Shown here: in pieces, positions 22,613 through 32,916 of the stretch
How the letters are laid out: every line of letters starts with the position of its first letter
Numbering within the stretch: the stretch's first letter is position 1
From: Polytrichum commune
Taxonomy: Eukaryota > Streptophyta > Polytrichopsida > Polytrichales > Polytrichaceae
Assembly: GCA_950295325.1 (NCBI GenBank)
Contig: OX485803.1
Location: forward strand, 77,269,554-77,333,553
Reading direction: 5' to 3'
Length of the DNA: 64,000 bases
Notes under the pieces: generated by a model
Databases searched by the model: none
The model's input: only the letters and a program-made list of their open reading frames with translations
Told to the model about the DNA's origin: nothing
Position numbers and translations under genes: made by a program

Positions 22613-23995
22613 AATTTCCAAATTAGGTTCAAGATTGGCATGATCTAAATTACAATTCCCAAACCTTATGGCCGGGAATTCATGCAATTATGAGCCCTCC
22701 GGTCGTACTTCCTCTGTGGATGCCTGAGGCTGAGCCTGGGCACAGAGTTTGGACTGTAGAATTTGTTCGACATTTGCAAATTCTAGTGTACTAAATTCTC
22801 ATGCCAAACAGTCGTCAATGATAGAAGGAATACGTTATACTATATATGTAAGAGAAATTGTAAATAGTTGACACGGTCATTGAATGTAAATTACAGGACA
22901 CTCTGACCTCCCTAATGTCACGCCGGTGCCAACCAAAGTGCATGTGATATTAAGGAGGTATGTAGTGTTGACATGGATGCGTGATACTGGAGAATTAGTG
23001 TAGAGTGTGACATTATGTAATAACACAAAGTCGACATTGCAATATTGACAATGATTACAATGATGACGACGTGATAGGTGCGAGCGTGTGGTTTCAATTC
23101 TTTGGTGGATTACTTCAATGTCAAAATTTGTGATATAAGGGAGGGAAATGTGACAACAAGGAGGGTGATTTAAATCAAGAACATCCATTACCTAGGGTTG
23201 AGGAGCACTATGTACATTGTAGACGACATTGCTATGATTGCATTGCCTACAATTTGCGATCTATTTACATGTCTCAACTTTTACTCGAATTTATATTGTG
23301 TGTGGGCATTAATATGTGGTCACTCAAGTTTTAGACACCTACACATAGACTGGTAGTGTAGAACGGGCACCCACCCTTTGGAACCATAAGTGATAGTTTC
23401 GGATCATAAAACTCTACCAAAAAGACGTGTGTTATAAGGAGACTAGATACATGCTCAAAATGTAGATATCATTCTAGTTGTTGGAATTTACTTCTAAGTT
23501 AATTGAGAGGGGCCAAACCATTTATGGTATTTGTTGTCACATCTGTAATAGTGTCTCTACCCTATTTATGAGGCGTAGGCTAGGTTACGCTTATGATCAA
23601 CAACGTCATCATTAGTGTCACCTCATGACACTTGGCATTTCCAGTGTGCTTACTAATATCTGGCTGAGTACGTTTAATAATGTTATGAGGTGTATGCATA
23701 TGTTGCACAATGGTCTACAAGTTGACTAAAGTGCACACAAATGACACTTGGCATTCATATGCTCAAGAGTATATCTTAATTATAAACACATGACACTTGC
23801 CATTAGTATGCTCAATAATATCTTTCCCTTGCATATTAAAACAAAAAACTATCATCGAAAGTATCCCAATGTGCTACACTAAATGTCATAATTAGAATTT
23901 ATTTCCTTTAAAAAATGAATACTGTCATTGAATAGTATCATATTGGCAAATAGCAGACATGACAGTTTGAGACCTCTAGGCCTAGTTTAGGACTT
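22613..23995. other. Gene-free AT-rich DNA
   Basis: No supported gene. The repeated phrase CATGACACTTGGCATT (about 23623-23640, 23740-23755, 23785-23800) suggests a small diverged tandem repeat. Confidence 0.4.
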
Positions 23996-24284
23996 CACAA
24001 CTAGTGTACGTGACAGTAAATACCAACGGTGTATTGTGACTGATTGTTTCGAGAAAAATAATCTTGAATTTGACCACATATCTCACACTTGAATAATTTC
24101 ATCAGTGTACAATCAACTTTTTGCAATGCTTCACCATTTGAGTTCAAGATAAATGGAATTTTGTTGCTCACATGGATGCATAAACTCATTGTAATGAGCT
24201 GAGAAATGTAATCCAAACAATACACGATTTTGTAGGAGATTTGCACCAGTTTGGAGTACTTCACTCACTGTACCAAATTTGTGA

Positions 24285-25370
24285 ATGCGAAATTATCCAC
24301 AACAATGTTGCCACTGGACACTATATTCTCAGGATTTGACAAATTAAACAATGTTCGAAGCACAAACTGCAGGTGCAACTTTTTCATATGGACGAATATG
24401 CCATGATCATGGGCTTTTAGATCGCAAGCAAAAATATTTTCTTTGTAACTATATTGATGCACAAACATGTTGCAAAAAATTGTTCTTGAAGTAGAATCCA
24501 ACATCTACTTTAACAGTACAAAGTACTTTTGTACACCAGATTCGTTATCAATATAAGACCATCCTTAACAATACTATATCAAAGCCTATACCAAGGGAAT
24601 TCATCAATGGTTGCAGAGTGGTCAAAGTGTACAGCATCCTGTATAGTAGGATGTAGTTACCCAACTTTTTCCTGTGGAAAAATTTCGGTGTTCACCACCA
24701 AGAATAGATTAAGTTAATTCTGGGTACATTGTGCAAGCAGATTTAACTTATGCAAATTACACAAATAAATCCTAACAAGGTTATGAAATTTGAACAATGT
24801 TCTTAGCAATACAACTGCACAAGATGTGTTGATGATACGGAAGAAATTTTCATCAAAGGATATATTCTCACAGAAGTCAACAGTCAATAGTCAGTATACT
24901 CTATTTCATATATTAGGATATGCACGATATTATTTAAGTTCTGTGGACAAACATTTCAGTTTCACCACCAAGAAGACCGTTTTCTTAGTTTTGGGTATAA
25001 TACAAAATAATATAGTTGATTTGTCCAAGAGTTGCACACACATGTTGTAATGACAACCCTTTAAAAAATCCAAACAATGTTTTAGAAGTAGAAATTACAA
25101 TGTAATTTGTACATCGGATTTGTTGATAATACAAAATTATCCACAAACACTGTTACATCGAAGGTTAGATTCTCGAGGAATTCAACAATCGGCACAGTGC
25201 TCAAGGATCTCTCAAACTGCACACTATTTCACATAAGTATAGACCTTTCCTGCCACACTAGGTAGTCTTTTCCTGTGGACAAAATTGTCATACTCGACCA
25301 GCTAAGAAAATTTCGATTTGTAAATATTCCATCATCATCGCAAGACTATGTTACACTCCGTGCAAATTCA
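24285..25370 (-). repeat. Tandem 3' array (~250-310 bp units) behind LEA-like gene A
   Basis: Units start near 24285, 24535, 24810 and 25120 on the plus strand. They share AATTATCCACAAACACTG-type text, a GGTTAGATTCTCGAGGAATTC-type block, a CTGCACACTATTTCACAT block, TTTTCCTGTGGACAAA and an ACCAAGAAAA-type block. The unit nearest the gene overlaps its 3' end. The mirror-image array lies at 30390-31250. Confidence 0.68.
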
Positions 25371-25376
25371 GTTCCT

Positions 25377-26711
25377 CTACAAGCTGTCAGTGTACTCCTT
25401 CTGCGCCTTGATGTTCTTCTCTTTCGCATCAGCGGGCACGTCGTCAGCGTTACGGTGAGCGCCATATTGCACCACATCGTTGGTCTTGCTCTTCAAGGTC
25501 CTGCCGGCGTCTTGCAACTTTTGCTGCACGCACAGGTCAACATTTAGACATGTCAAATTGTGAAAACTTGTCATCCAGGAGTGGCAACTCTCCCCTTTAA
25601 AGCAGTTGTTTCAAAATCACTTTTACTGTTTCTAACGAACTGAAGAATTGTTGTTTCAGGAAGAGGAGCAATATGCTTAGAAAGAAGGAAGACATTGAGA
25701 GGCATATATTGGATAATAGCATTCGTGTCTAGATTAGGATTGTGTTTAGAACTACATAGAAGAAATTTATATAAAACAAGGATTGTCATCCAGGCGACCA
25801 ACGATTTGTAAAGTCGTGTCTGCTATGCTTCGGGTCGCTTCAAATGCACTAACGCCATCAGGCAATAATGCATCGACCAGCAGGCTAATGTGCACAGAGG
25901 AAGGGTAATATGATATTGTGTTGAGATTTTAAGGTAGCCACATACCATGACGTCAAGGCCATCGGGGTTGTTCTTCTCGGCGGCCTCCTTCTTGGCAGGG
26001 TTGAGCTCGCCGGTGGAGCTGAGCTGGGTCCACTCATCTCCGGGCTTCCTTCCAACACCTCCTGGCTGGGTGCCTGCGGGCATCTTGTCTTGGATGGCGT
26101 TGGACACATCGCGTGCTGCATCCTGGACCTTCTCGATGATGTTCTGCAAGAGAATCAAAGAATACCATCGTCAGAATCTAGCCTCGGCTAAAACCCATAT
26201 ACTGCAACATTCTATCACTACAATCGTGGAGAAAATCCTTTTCCAAACTTTGCTGAGCTTGTTTGACATGTGGAATGATGCAAAATCGCTGTGAAAAAAA
26301 TGCAGATCCATAGCGCGGATTCAAGAAGTGCATTTCAACTCAAATGTACCGGAATATCCCGACTCTCAAGAAACAATATTCCCTCAAAATTTGTTGCCAC
26401 ATATCATTCCCACATTGATTTAGACCCACGTGGAAACTACATTCCAGCACCAGTGATGGTGAACTGATGCCCTCTCCACTGTATTTCCATTAGAGGCTCA
26501 GATGCATGAGGTGGGTTACCCTGTCATCTTCGATCTCCCGAGCACGCACACCGAGTGACTTCATCGGGCGACGGGACGCCACCATGTTGACTGATCGCAC
26601 ACCACCATTGTTGAATGCAACGGAGCTGCTGGACGACAAGTTCCTGGAGCTGACGGCCGCCTGGGCAGGGGCCACCATCATGGTCGCTACAGCGCTCATG
26701 GTGACTGCCAT
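25377..26711 (-). CDS. LEA-like plastid-targeted protein A, 3 exons, 178 aa
   Basis: Minus-strand exons 26711-26520, 26143-25946 and 25523-25377 (192, 198 and 147 nt) join in phase 0 with GT donors (GTAACC, GTATGT) and AG acceptors to give 178 residues. Residues 1-55 are rich in Ser, Ala, Val and Arg with few acids, as in a chloroplast transit peptide (inferred). The mature part is very hydrophilic: KVQDAARDVSNAIQDKM and KLQDAGRTLKSKTNDVVQYG are amphipathic-helix segments around a Gly/Pro-rich linker, resembling LEA-type or cold/desiccation proteins. No catalytic motif is visible and I do not recognise a named family. It differs from gene B at five residues I could find: V8/A, M11/V, A16/G, S40/P and I67/V. 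Exons are GC-rich against an AT-rich background. Transcribed divergently from gene B. Stress protection is inferred, not shown. Confidence 0.87.
25571..25800 (-). repeat. Dispersed repeat R2 in intron 2 of gene A
   Basis: It matches the repeat in gene B intron 2 (29950-30187), NIP intron 4 (about 33630-33790) and 41205-41395. Shared text on the minus strand: GTCTAGACAC-like, CCTCTCAATGTCTTCCTTC, AAAAGTGATTTTGAAACAA, CTAAAGGGGAGAGTTGCCAC. Flanks at both edges contain CTGGATGACAA. No transposase. Confidence 0.65.
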
Positions 26712-26900
26712 CTCTTAGTCGATAACACTCGAGAGAAAGAGAACTACACAAGGTCCTGTCACCTGACTTAGCGCTTCACAGATCTTCACAAGCTCGCACA
26801 CAAGTACAAATGGATCACAAATAGATGTTGGAATGCTGGTGATGTTGGTGTTGGTGGGGTTGGTGAGGATGTTGTGAGAGAGTGAACAGGGCAATGGGCG

Positions 26901-26908
26901 TGATATAG
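26901..26908 (-). promoter_or_regulatory. Candidate TATA box of gene A
   Basis: CTATATCA on the minus strand, 190-197 bp before the ATG, lies within the block CATAGCTTACTATATCAC. The same block is present at the matching distance in gene B. Conservation between arms with diverged flanks supports function. Confidence 0.55.
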
Positions 26909-27356
26909 TAAGCTATGTCGAATCACATGCAGGCGGGCTGCCAAGTGCCGGAGGCCCACAGATGGGTGGCCAAGTGGACAGGGAAAGGGAAGATTGTTGA
27001 GCTGGGAAATGGTGATTGCGTCTCACGAGATAGAGCGCAACATGCGAAGCACACTTGGCTGCGGGAGGCGGATGCGTAGTGTGTGCCGCCCACCTGGCTG
27101 CCACCTTTCCATCGCACGGCCGCCATCGCTGCTCCTCGCCCACCGCCTGCCAGCCTCTCTAGCATCTACGAATCGTGTAGATTCTGGACTGGGACCGGAC
27201 CTCCACAACGAAACGAAGTTGGGGCGAGAGGGAATTGTTGCGAAACGAGCGTACCTCTCATCCCATCCCATCCATCCATCTATGTCAAAAAGCATCCTCT
27301 CTAGGTTCTATAGGTTAGATATGTGGTCTTTTCATTTCAAATGCGGTTCACTAGTA

Positions 27357-27539
27357 GCATGCCCACACTTCATTAGAACAGGTGGGCCGCTTGTGAACAT
27401 GCCAGCAAAACGTTCAAAATCGAGTTCCATTACATTTAGTGGTCATCTGTCATCATTGGTCAAATGTGAGCTTTAAGTGGCCCATGTTGGCAGGAGCCGT
27501 CCATTGGACCCCCACACTGGTTAGGAAGTGCGGGCATGC
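27357..27539. mobile_element. TA-flanked MITE in the spacer between the paired genes
   Basis: GCATGCCCACACTTC at 27357-27371 pairs with GAAGTGCGGGCATGC at 27525-27539 (one mismatch), with TA on each outer side (27355-27356 and 27540-27541). 183 bp, no ORF. A TA target and short TIR fit the Tc1/mariner (Stowaway-like) group, though the terminal sequence is not the classical CTCCCTCC. Confidence 0.65.
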
Positions 27540-28500
27540 TATAAATTAGTTCAGGGTCTTTGTTCAAAGTTCATTTTGTTATTGTCATCTTTTTTAGTAA
27601 AGGATAAATTTTATGGGATACTTATGAAAATAGTTTTATTGCTTTGTTAACAAACATTAAAGGCCACTGGAATCTGGAAAAAACTAGAGTGGGGGAACTA
27701 GACTCTTGGGTGCATTTGGTGGAACCACAAAACCCCAAGGAAGGTGAGCCACGTAAGCATGATCAACTAAGCTCACATTTAGGTGTTTGAGTATTGCAAT
27801 TTATCTACCTTGTGTTTGACCTATGGTAGAGGAGGTTGTTGCCACCCCATCTAATGTCAAACTCGTCGAGGGCATTGGTGTAAATAGCCACTCTCTCTAC
27901 GTCTTCGGTGTCAATACATATAGAATATGTAGCCTCCGAACTCCAAGGCTATTTCGGGACGGTTTGGTTGCATGAATGAGAGGTATGCTCATATGCTTAA
28001 TTTTCTCTTGCCCAAAGTTGGTGATGGGAGTGTTTAGTTGGTGATAAGCTCATGATTCATTTTTGTTGTACTTACTGTTTGAAAAGATCATACCAAAGTT
28101 GGACGGGTTTTGAATCTATTGAATTCATTTGGGTTCACATATAAAATCAAAGATCCTTCGATTCTACAATTTTGAATCTTCGAAAAAAAAAGAACCGCCG
28201 GTCCTAGTATTTGAAAGAAACCAAAACATTAGCGATATTCATAAAAGACTAACAACGACCTAATGATTCTTAACTTGACAGTTATGTGACTGGGTTCTAC
28301 TATTTTGGATGTTGTGGTCATGAATCGATCTGGTTATTTGATAATTGAAAAACCACAATCACAATTTCAACGAACTGCCAAGTTGATAACCGATGGGGGT
28401 TTGGTGCCAATTCTAACACCCAGCCAACATTATACACAAGACTCCATTCCCTCACAAATTAGAATGCAACATGTGGATGCCTTACAAAACCGAACACAGA
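27540..28500. other. Remainder of the spacer between the inverted arms
   Basis: AT-rich, no supported gene. It may carry distal promoter elements for one or both divergent genes. Nothing here is shared between the arms by eye. Confidence 0.4.
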
Positions 28501-28637
28501 GTTGTGTCCTCCTTCATCTCGTGCGACGCAATCACCAACTGCCACCTCACCCATCTTCACTTTCGCTGTCCACTTGGCGACTCGTCTGTGCCCACTCGCA
28601 CTTGGCAACCCAACTGCATGTGATTCGACATAGCTTA

Positions 28638-28645
28638 CTATATCA
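28638..28645 (+). promoter_or_regulatory. Candidate TATA box of gene B
   Basis: CTATATCA 198-205 bp before the ATG, within the block ACATAGCTTACTATATCAC shared with gene A. Downstream leader blocks ATTTGTGATCCATTTGTA and GTGCGAGCTT are also conserved. Confidence 0.55.
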
Positions 28646-28842
28646 CACCCTTGGCCCAGTCCATTCTCTCACAACATCCTCATCAATCGCACCCGAACAC
28701 CAGTATCGCCAGCATTCTAACATCTGTTTGTGATCCATTTGTATTTCTGTGCGAGCTTCTGAAGATTGTCAAGTGCTAAGTTGGGTGACAGGATCTTGTG
28801 TAGTTTTTTTGAATATATTTTTTTTGAACAGTTTTCTAAGAG

Positions 28843-30381
28843 ATGGCAGTCACGATGAGCGCTGCGGCAACCGTGATGGTCGCCCCTGGCCAGGCGGCCG
28901 TCAGCTCCAGGAACTTGTCATCCAGCAGCTCCGTTGCATTCAACAATGGTGGTGTGCGACCAGTCAACATGGTGGCGTCCCGGCGCCCGATGAAGTCCCT
29001 TGGTGTGCGTGCTCGGGAGATCGAAGATGACAGGGTAAGCCGCCTGATGAATCCGGGCTGTAATTGAATTTTACCTAGTGCAGGAGCAGACAGGTAGATT
29101 GATGTACTAAAATCGCAGTGAAAGGAGAACTATTTCATCTTCACTGGTGCTGGAATGTAGTTTCCACGCAGGATTATAGAGTGTCTATAATAAATATGGG
29201 ATTGACATGTTGCAACCGATTTTAGGGAAAATAGTTTGCATGTGAGCCAGGATAGAGAGCCTTTTTCGGTATATTGAGTTGGAATGCAATGCTCAAATGC
29301 GTGTTATGCGATTTCGCAACATTTCGCATGTCAAACAAGCTCGGTGCATTTTGGAGAAGTGATTTCTTCACAATGGGAGTCATGGGAATGTTGCAGGGTA
29401 AGGGTATTAGCTCAGTGTAGATTTTTCTAAAGGCATTCTTTGAATTTCTTCGTGCAGAACATCGTCGAGAAGGTGCAGGATGCAGCACGCGATGTGTCAA
29501 ATGCCATCCAAGACAAGATGCCCGCGGGTACCCAGCCAGGAGGTGTTGGAAGGAAGCCCGGAGATGAATGGACCCAGCTCAGCTCCACCGGCGAGCTCAA
29601 CCCTGCCAAGAAGGAGGCCGCCGAGAAGAACAATCCCGATGGCCTTGACGTCATGGTATGTGGCTATCTTGAATCTTAATGCAACATAAGACTAATGTCT
29701 TCCTCTGTACACATTAGCCTGTTGGTCAATGTATTATTGCCTGATGGCGTTAGTGTATTTGAAGCAACCCGAAGCATAGCAGACATAAGTTTGCCAACAG
29801 GGCTTAGCGTTTTAGGACCTGATTTGAAGTTGCTAAGCCAACATCCCTAAACGACACAGTTTGAACCCGCTTTCGTATTATACGCATGCTAAGACTACAA
29901 TTCCTAAAAACATTATTTAGATATGGGACTAAGTACCAAGGAGGTCTGGATGGTTAATCTTGCTTCAGGAAAACCGCTTTGATGGAGTTCTGAAGCATGG
30001 ACATTTGGAAGTGCCAACCTTTTCTAATCCGGAGACAAATCGTATTATCAATGGATTTCTCTCAATGTCTTCCTTCTTTCCAAGGTCTTTTACATATTGT
30101 GAAATAATGAAACATCAACTGAATAAAAGTATTAGAAGTGATTTCGAAACAGCTGTTCTAAAGGGGAGAATTGCCACTCCTGGATGACAAGTTCTCACAG
30201 TTTGACATGTCTAAATGTTGATCTGTGGGTGCAGCAAAAGTTGCAAGACGCCGGCAGGACCTTGAAGAGCAAGACCAATGATGTGGTGCAATATGGCGCT
30301 CACCGTAACGCTGACGACGTCCCCGCTGATGCGAAAGAGAAGAACATCAAGGCGCAGAAGGAGTATACCGACAGCTTGTAG
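28843..30381 (+). CDS. LEA-like plastid-targeted protein B, 3 exons, 178 aa
   Basis: Exons 28843-29034, 29458-29655 and 30235-30381 (192, 198 and 147 nt, same as gene A) join in phase 0 across introns with donors GTAAGC and GTATGT and GCAG acceptors. The product begins MAVTMSAAATVMVAPGQAAV and ends in KEYTDSL. The N-terminal ~55 residues look like a chloroplast transit peptide. The rest is charged and Gly/Pro/Asn-rich with two amphipathic segments (about 65-85 and 131-150) and lacks hydrophobic membrane spans. The ATG follows a T-rich leader and matches the gene A start. Both copies keep intact frames, splice sites and the TATA-like block, so both are probably functional. The function (stress or desiccation protection of plastids) is an inference from composition. 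Confidence 0.87.
29950..30187 (+). repeat. Dispersed repeat R2 in intron 2 of gene B
   Basis: Counterpart of 25571-25800. Shared text includes TCTCAATGTCTTCCTTCTTTC, AGAAGTGATTTCGAAACA and CTAAAGGGGAGAATTGCCAC. The 5' half is more diverged from gene A than the exons are. Confidence 0.65.
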
Positions 30382-30389
30382 AAGAGTTG

Positions 30390-31250
30390 AATTTGCGCGG
30401 AGTGTAACATAGCCTTGCGACGATGATGTAGTACCCAGAATCCCAAATTTTCTTAGCTGGTCGAGTATGGCATTTTTGTCCACAGGAAAAGAATAGAGTG
30501 GCATAAGAAGCCTACAATTATGTGAAATAGTGTGCAGTTGACCCTCGATCGCTGTGCGGGTTATTGAATTCCCCGAGAATCTAACCTTTGACGTAACAGT
30601 GTTTGTGGATGATTTTGTATTATCAACCGATCTGGTGTACAGTGCAATTTCTTATGCCAAAACAGTGTTTGGATAACATGTTTGTCCCCCCTTGAACAAA
30701 GTAAATATACTGCTATGTATCCAGAATAAAATACAATTAAAATCCCTGCTGTTTGATCATGGAATATTCATCGACAGGAAAAAGAAAATGGTAAGCTCCT
30801 AATAGAGTCCCTTTTGACCACTCTTCAAGAATTTCGTAGGTTGTTGGATACTCTGAATTCAGCCTTCGATGTAGCAGTGTTGTGGATGCTTGAAGTATGA
30901 TAATTAAACCTAGTCTACAAACGTAGTTTCTACTAGTCAACAAACGTACTTTCTACTAGTCAACTAGGTCTGGATTTCTTCACAAAATTATTGCTATATA
31001 TTTATGCAACCATGTAAACCAAGCAAATCTCTATACTCGCTACATTGAAAATTCCATGATCGTGGCATTTTTGTCCATATGAATGTGTTATAAGGTGATC
31101 TTAATATGGCAATAGTTTACAGTACCTGCAATTTGGGCGATTTCAAGAGGCTTTGAGCATTGTGCAATTTACTGAATTTCCTCAGAATCCACTCTCGATG
31201 TAACATTGTTGTGGTTGATTTTGCTTCTCAAATCTTGGTACAATGTATTC
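30390..31250 (+). repeat. Tandem 3' array (~300-bp units) behind LEA-like gene B
   Basis: Units near 30460, 30760 and 31065 share TGGCATTTTTGTCCA, a GAATTTCCTCAGAATC-type block and GATGTAACA.TGTTGTGG. The unit next to the gene includes its 3' flank. This mirrors the array at 24285-25370. Confidence 0.68.
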
Positions 31251-32877
31251 TCTAATCTGAAGTTAAGTAATGTCTGGATCTATTTTTTCTCATCTTGTCG
31301 CAAGCAGTTATGTGTGCATATAGGAAAGAAATTCCCTATGCTTCATGTGCTGATCCATTGCCAAAACTTGATTGTACAGTGACAATTTTTTTTGCAAATG
31401 TGCAAGGTATGTGACCCTATTCTAGGCACATCCAACTCCAGACCTCTTTCTGTTAGATTAAATCGGAAATTGCTTCATCAGGTTAGGGATTGCAAATCAC
31501 GAAGATTGCCATCTCATGTTCCAGAATCATAGTGGAGATGCAAAAGTTGTATGAGCAAAATTGAGGATTCTTTTTTCTTTTTAAACAATCACACCATCTG
31601 TGCTAACTAATGAATGAAGACTGGTGTGTCTACAACACGTATTCAATCTCATCATAATATCTAGTCTTTTTGGAGTCCATTCTAAACTATAAGCCTTGTC
31701 ATATACCACTTTAATATGGGCATCTGATATCAAATTGAGTGACCACATATTTACCCTTAACTTCCTGAGAGGCCTGTTTCGGGCTTTTGATTGACTTTTG
31801 AAAGCAAATTCATCCAAAAGGAAGGTGCTAGGAACATCACAATAAGCATCGTTGTGTTCCTCATGAAATTTTCTTGCCAATGGCGATGATCCCATTCCAA
31901 TACAAAAAGATGGTTGTTCATAAGAAATTTTTACAGTTAAGGATGAACTAAAATTTTCTTTTGTTGATACATTGCTATATGTAGTAACTTCACATCATTT
32001 TGATTGAAATTTGTCAATTTTCTATGGACTCTTTTCTTACCTCAAAGTGTATATTTATTCTAAACATAAACTTGAAAGTTTGGACTATAATTTTAATGCA
32101 TATATTATCACAATTTCTTGAAGTTTAATAATTCTATTTTTGATTAAAAAATAATGAAATTTACTAGATATAGCTACCATATTGATGTGATCTAAAAATC
32201 ATTAGCAACAACTTTTCTTTCAGGTACAGTAAAAATTGAGCTCCAGAAAGCTTGCTTTTGAGATGATCAAATGAAACCCTATACGCTCCAGGAAGTTAAG
32301 GGGGTCCACATACAATATCGATTCAAGTAAAGGTTGATACAGGTAAATAGATTTTGGCTGCGTTTACTTCAATCAAAGTAATAGAGCCTCAGGAATCAAA
32401 ACATGTAGTGTAGACAGGCTGCTGCCTGATGAGTTTGAAACATTATTTACTGAACAATAAACCCAGATTGGGAATGATCCATGTACACCGACCAAGCTCT
32501 CCCAGAAATCTAATGCGACAAGGGGCACCTAAAAACTCCTTGGTGCACAAAGTTGCTCTAGTTTCATGTATGTAATATGTATAACTTAACTCCTACTCCG
32601 ACAATGGAAGGAAAGGTTATGTCGGTCAATCTGCCTGTATGTATATGCACTGGGGAAAACCCATGCCCCATGTGCATTAAAATTCTTTACAATGTTGCTG
32701 CATCTTCATTGCAGAGTGTCTTATCTCCAGGTTTGGTGAATTTGCCAAGACTTAGTCCTGGCATTTTATTGCTGTGCAGAAGATAGGCATCAGCACGATG
32801 GTCCATAGTAGGTAACAGTATCCCGGTGACTGCTTGTCACATTGTTCACCAATATTCACTCTTCAATTGGACATGGC
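31251..32877. other. Spacer between LEA-like gene B and the NIP 3' end
   Basis: AT-rich with no supported gene. Part of the proximal end, next to 32877, must hold the NIP 3' UTR. Short frames near 31581-31895 and 32577-32786 have no recognisable domain. Confidence 0.4.
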
Positions 32878-32912
32878 GAATTTAGGGTTTAAGGTTTCGG
32901 GTTTAAGGTTTT
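32878..32912. repeat. Degenerate telomere-like motif array
   Basis: TTTAGGG, TTTAAGG, TTTCGGG, TTTAAGG in tandem on the plus strand, four heptamers matching the plant telomere unit TTTAGGG exactly or with one or two changes. It begins within a few bases of the NIP stop codon. Confidence 0.6.
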
Positions 32913-32916
32913 GAAT

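Larger units (their letters stand above)
25080..27045 (-). repeat. Left arm of the large inverted duplication
   Basis: About 2.0 kb containing the promoter, exons, introns and 3' flank of LEA-like gene A. It is homologous in inverted orientation to 28500-30690. Coding identity is very high, while introns and flanks are diverged with indels. The spacer between arms is about 1.45 kb and includes a MITE-like element. Confidence 0.85.
28500..30690 (+). repeat. Right arm of the large inverted duplication
   Basis: Mirror partner of 25080-27045. Alignment starts near CTCGTG.GACGCAATCACC and runs through promoter, three exons, both introns and the 3' flank (TAACAGTGTTTGTGGAT, TTTTGTATTATCAA). Confidence 0.85.

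Noticed and set aside
26994-27476. 160-codon plus-strand frame in the spacer between the paired genes
   Set aside because: Located in promoter sequence and a MITE, contains no recognisable domain, and competing frames of similar length exist on both strands.
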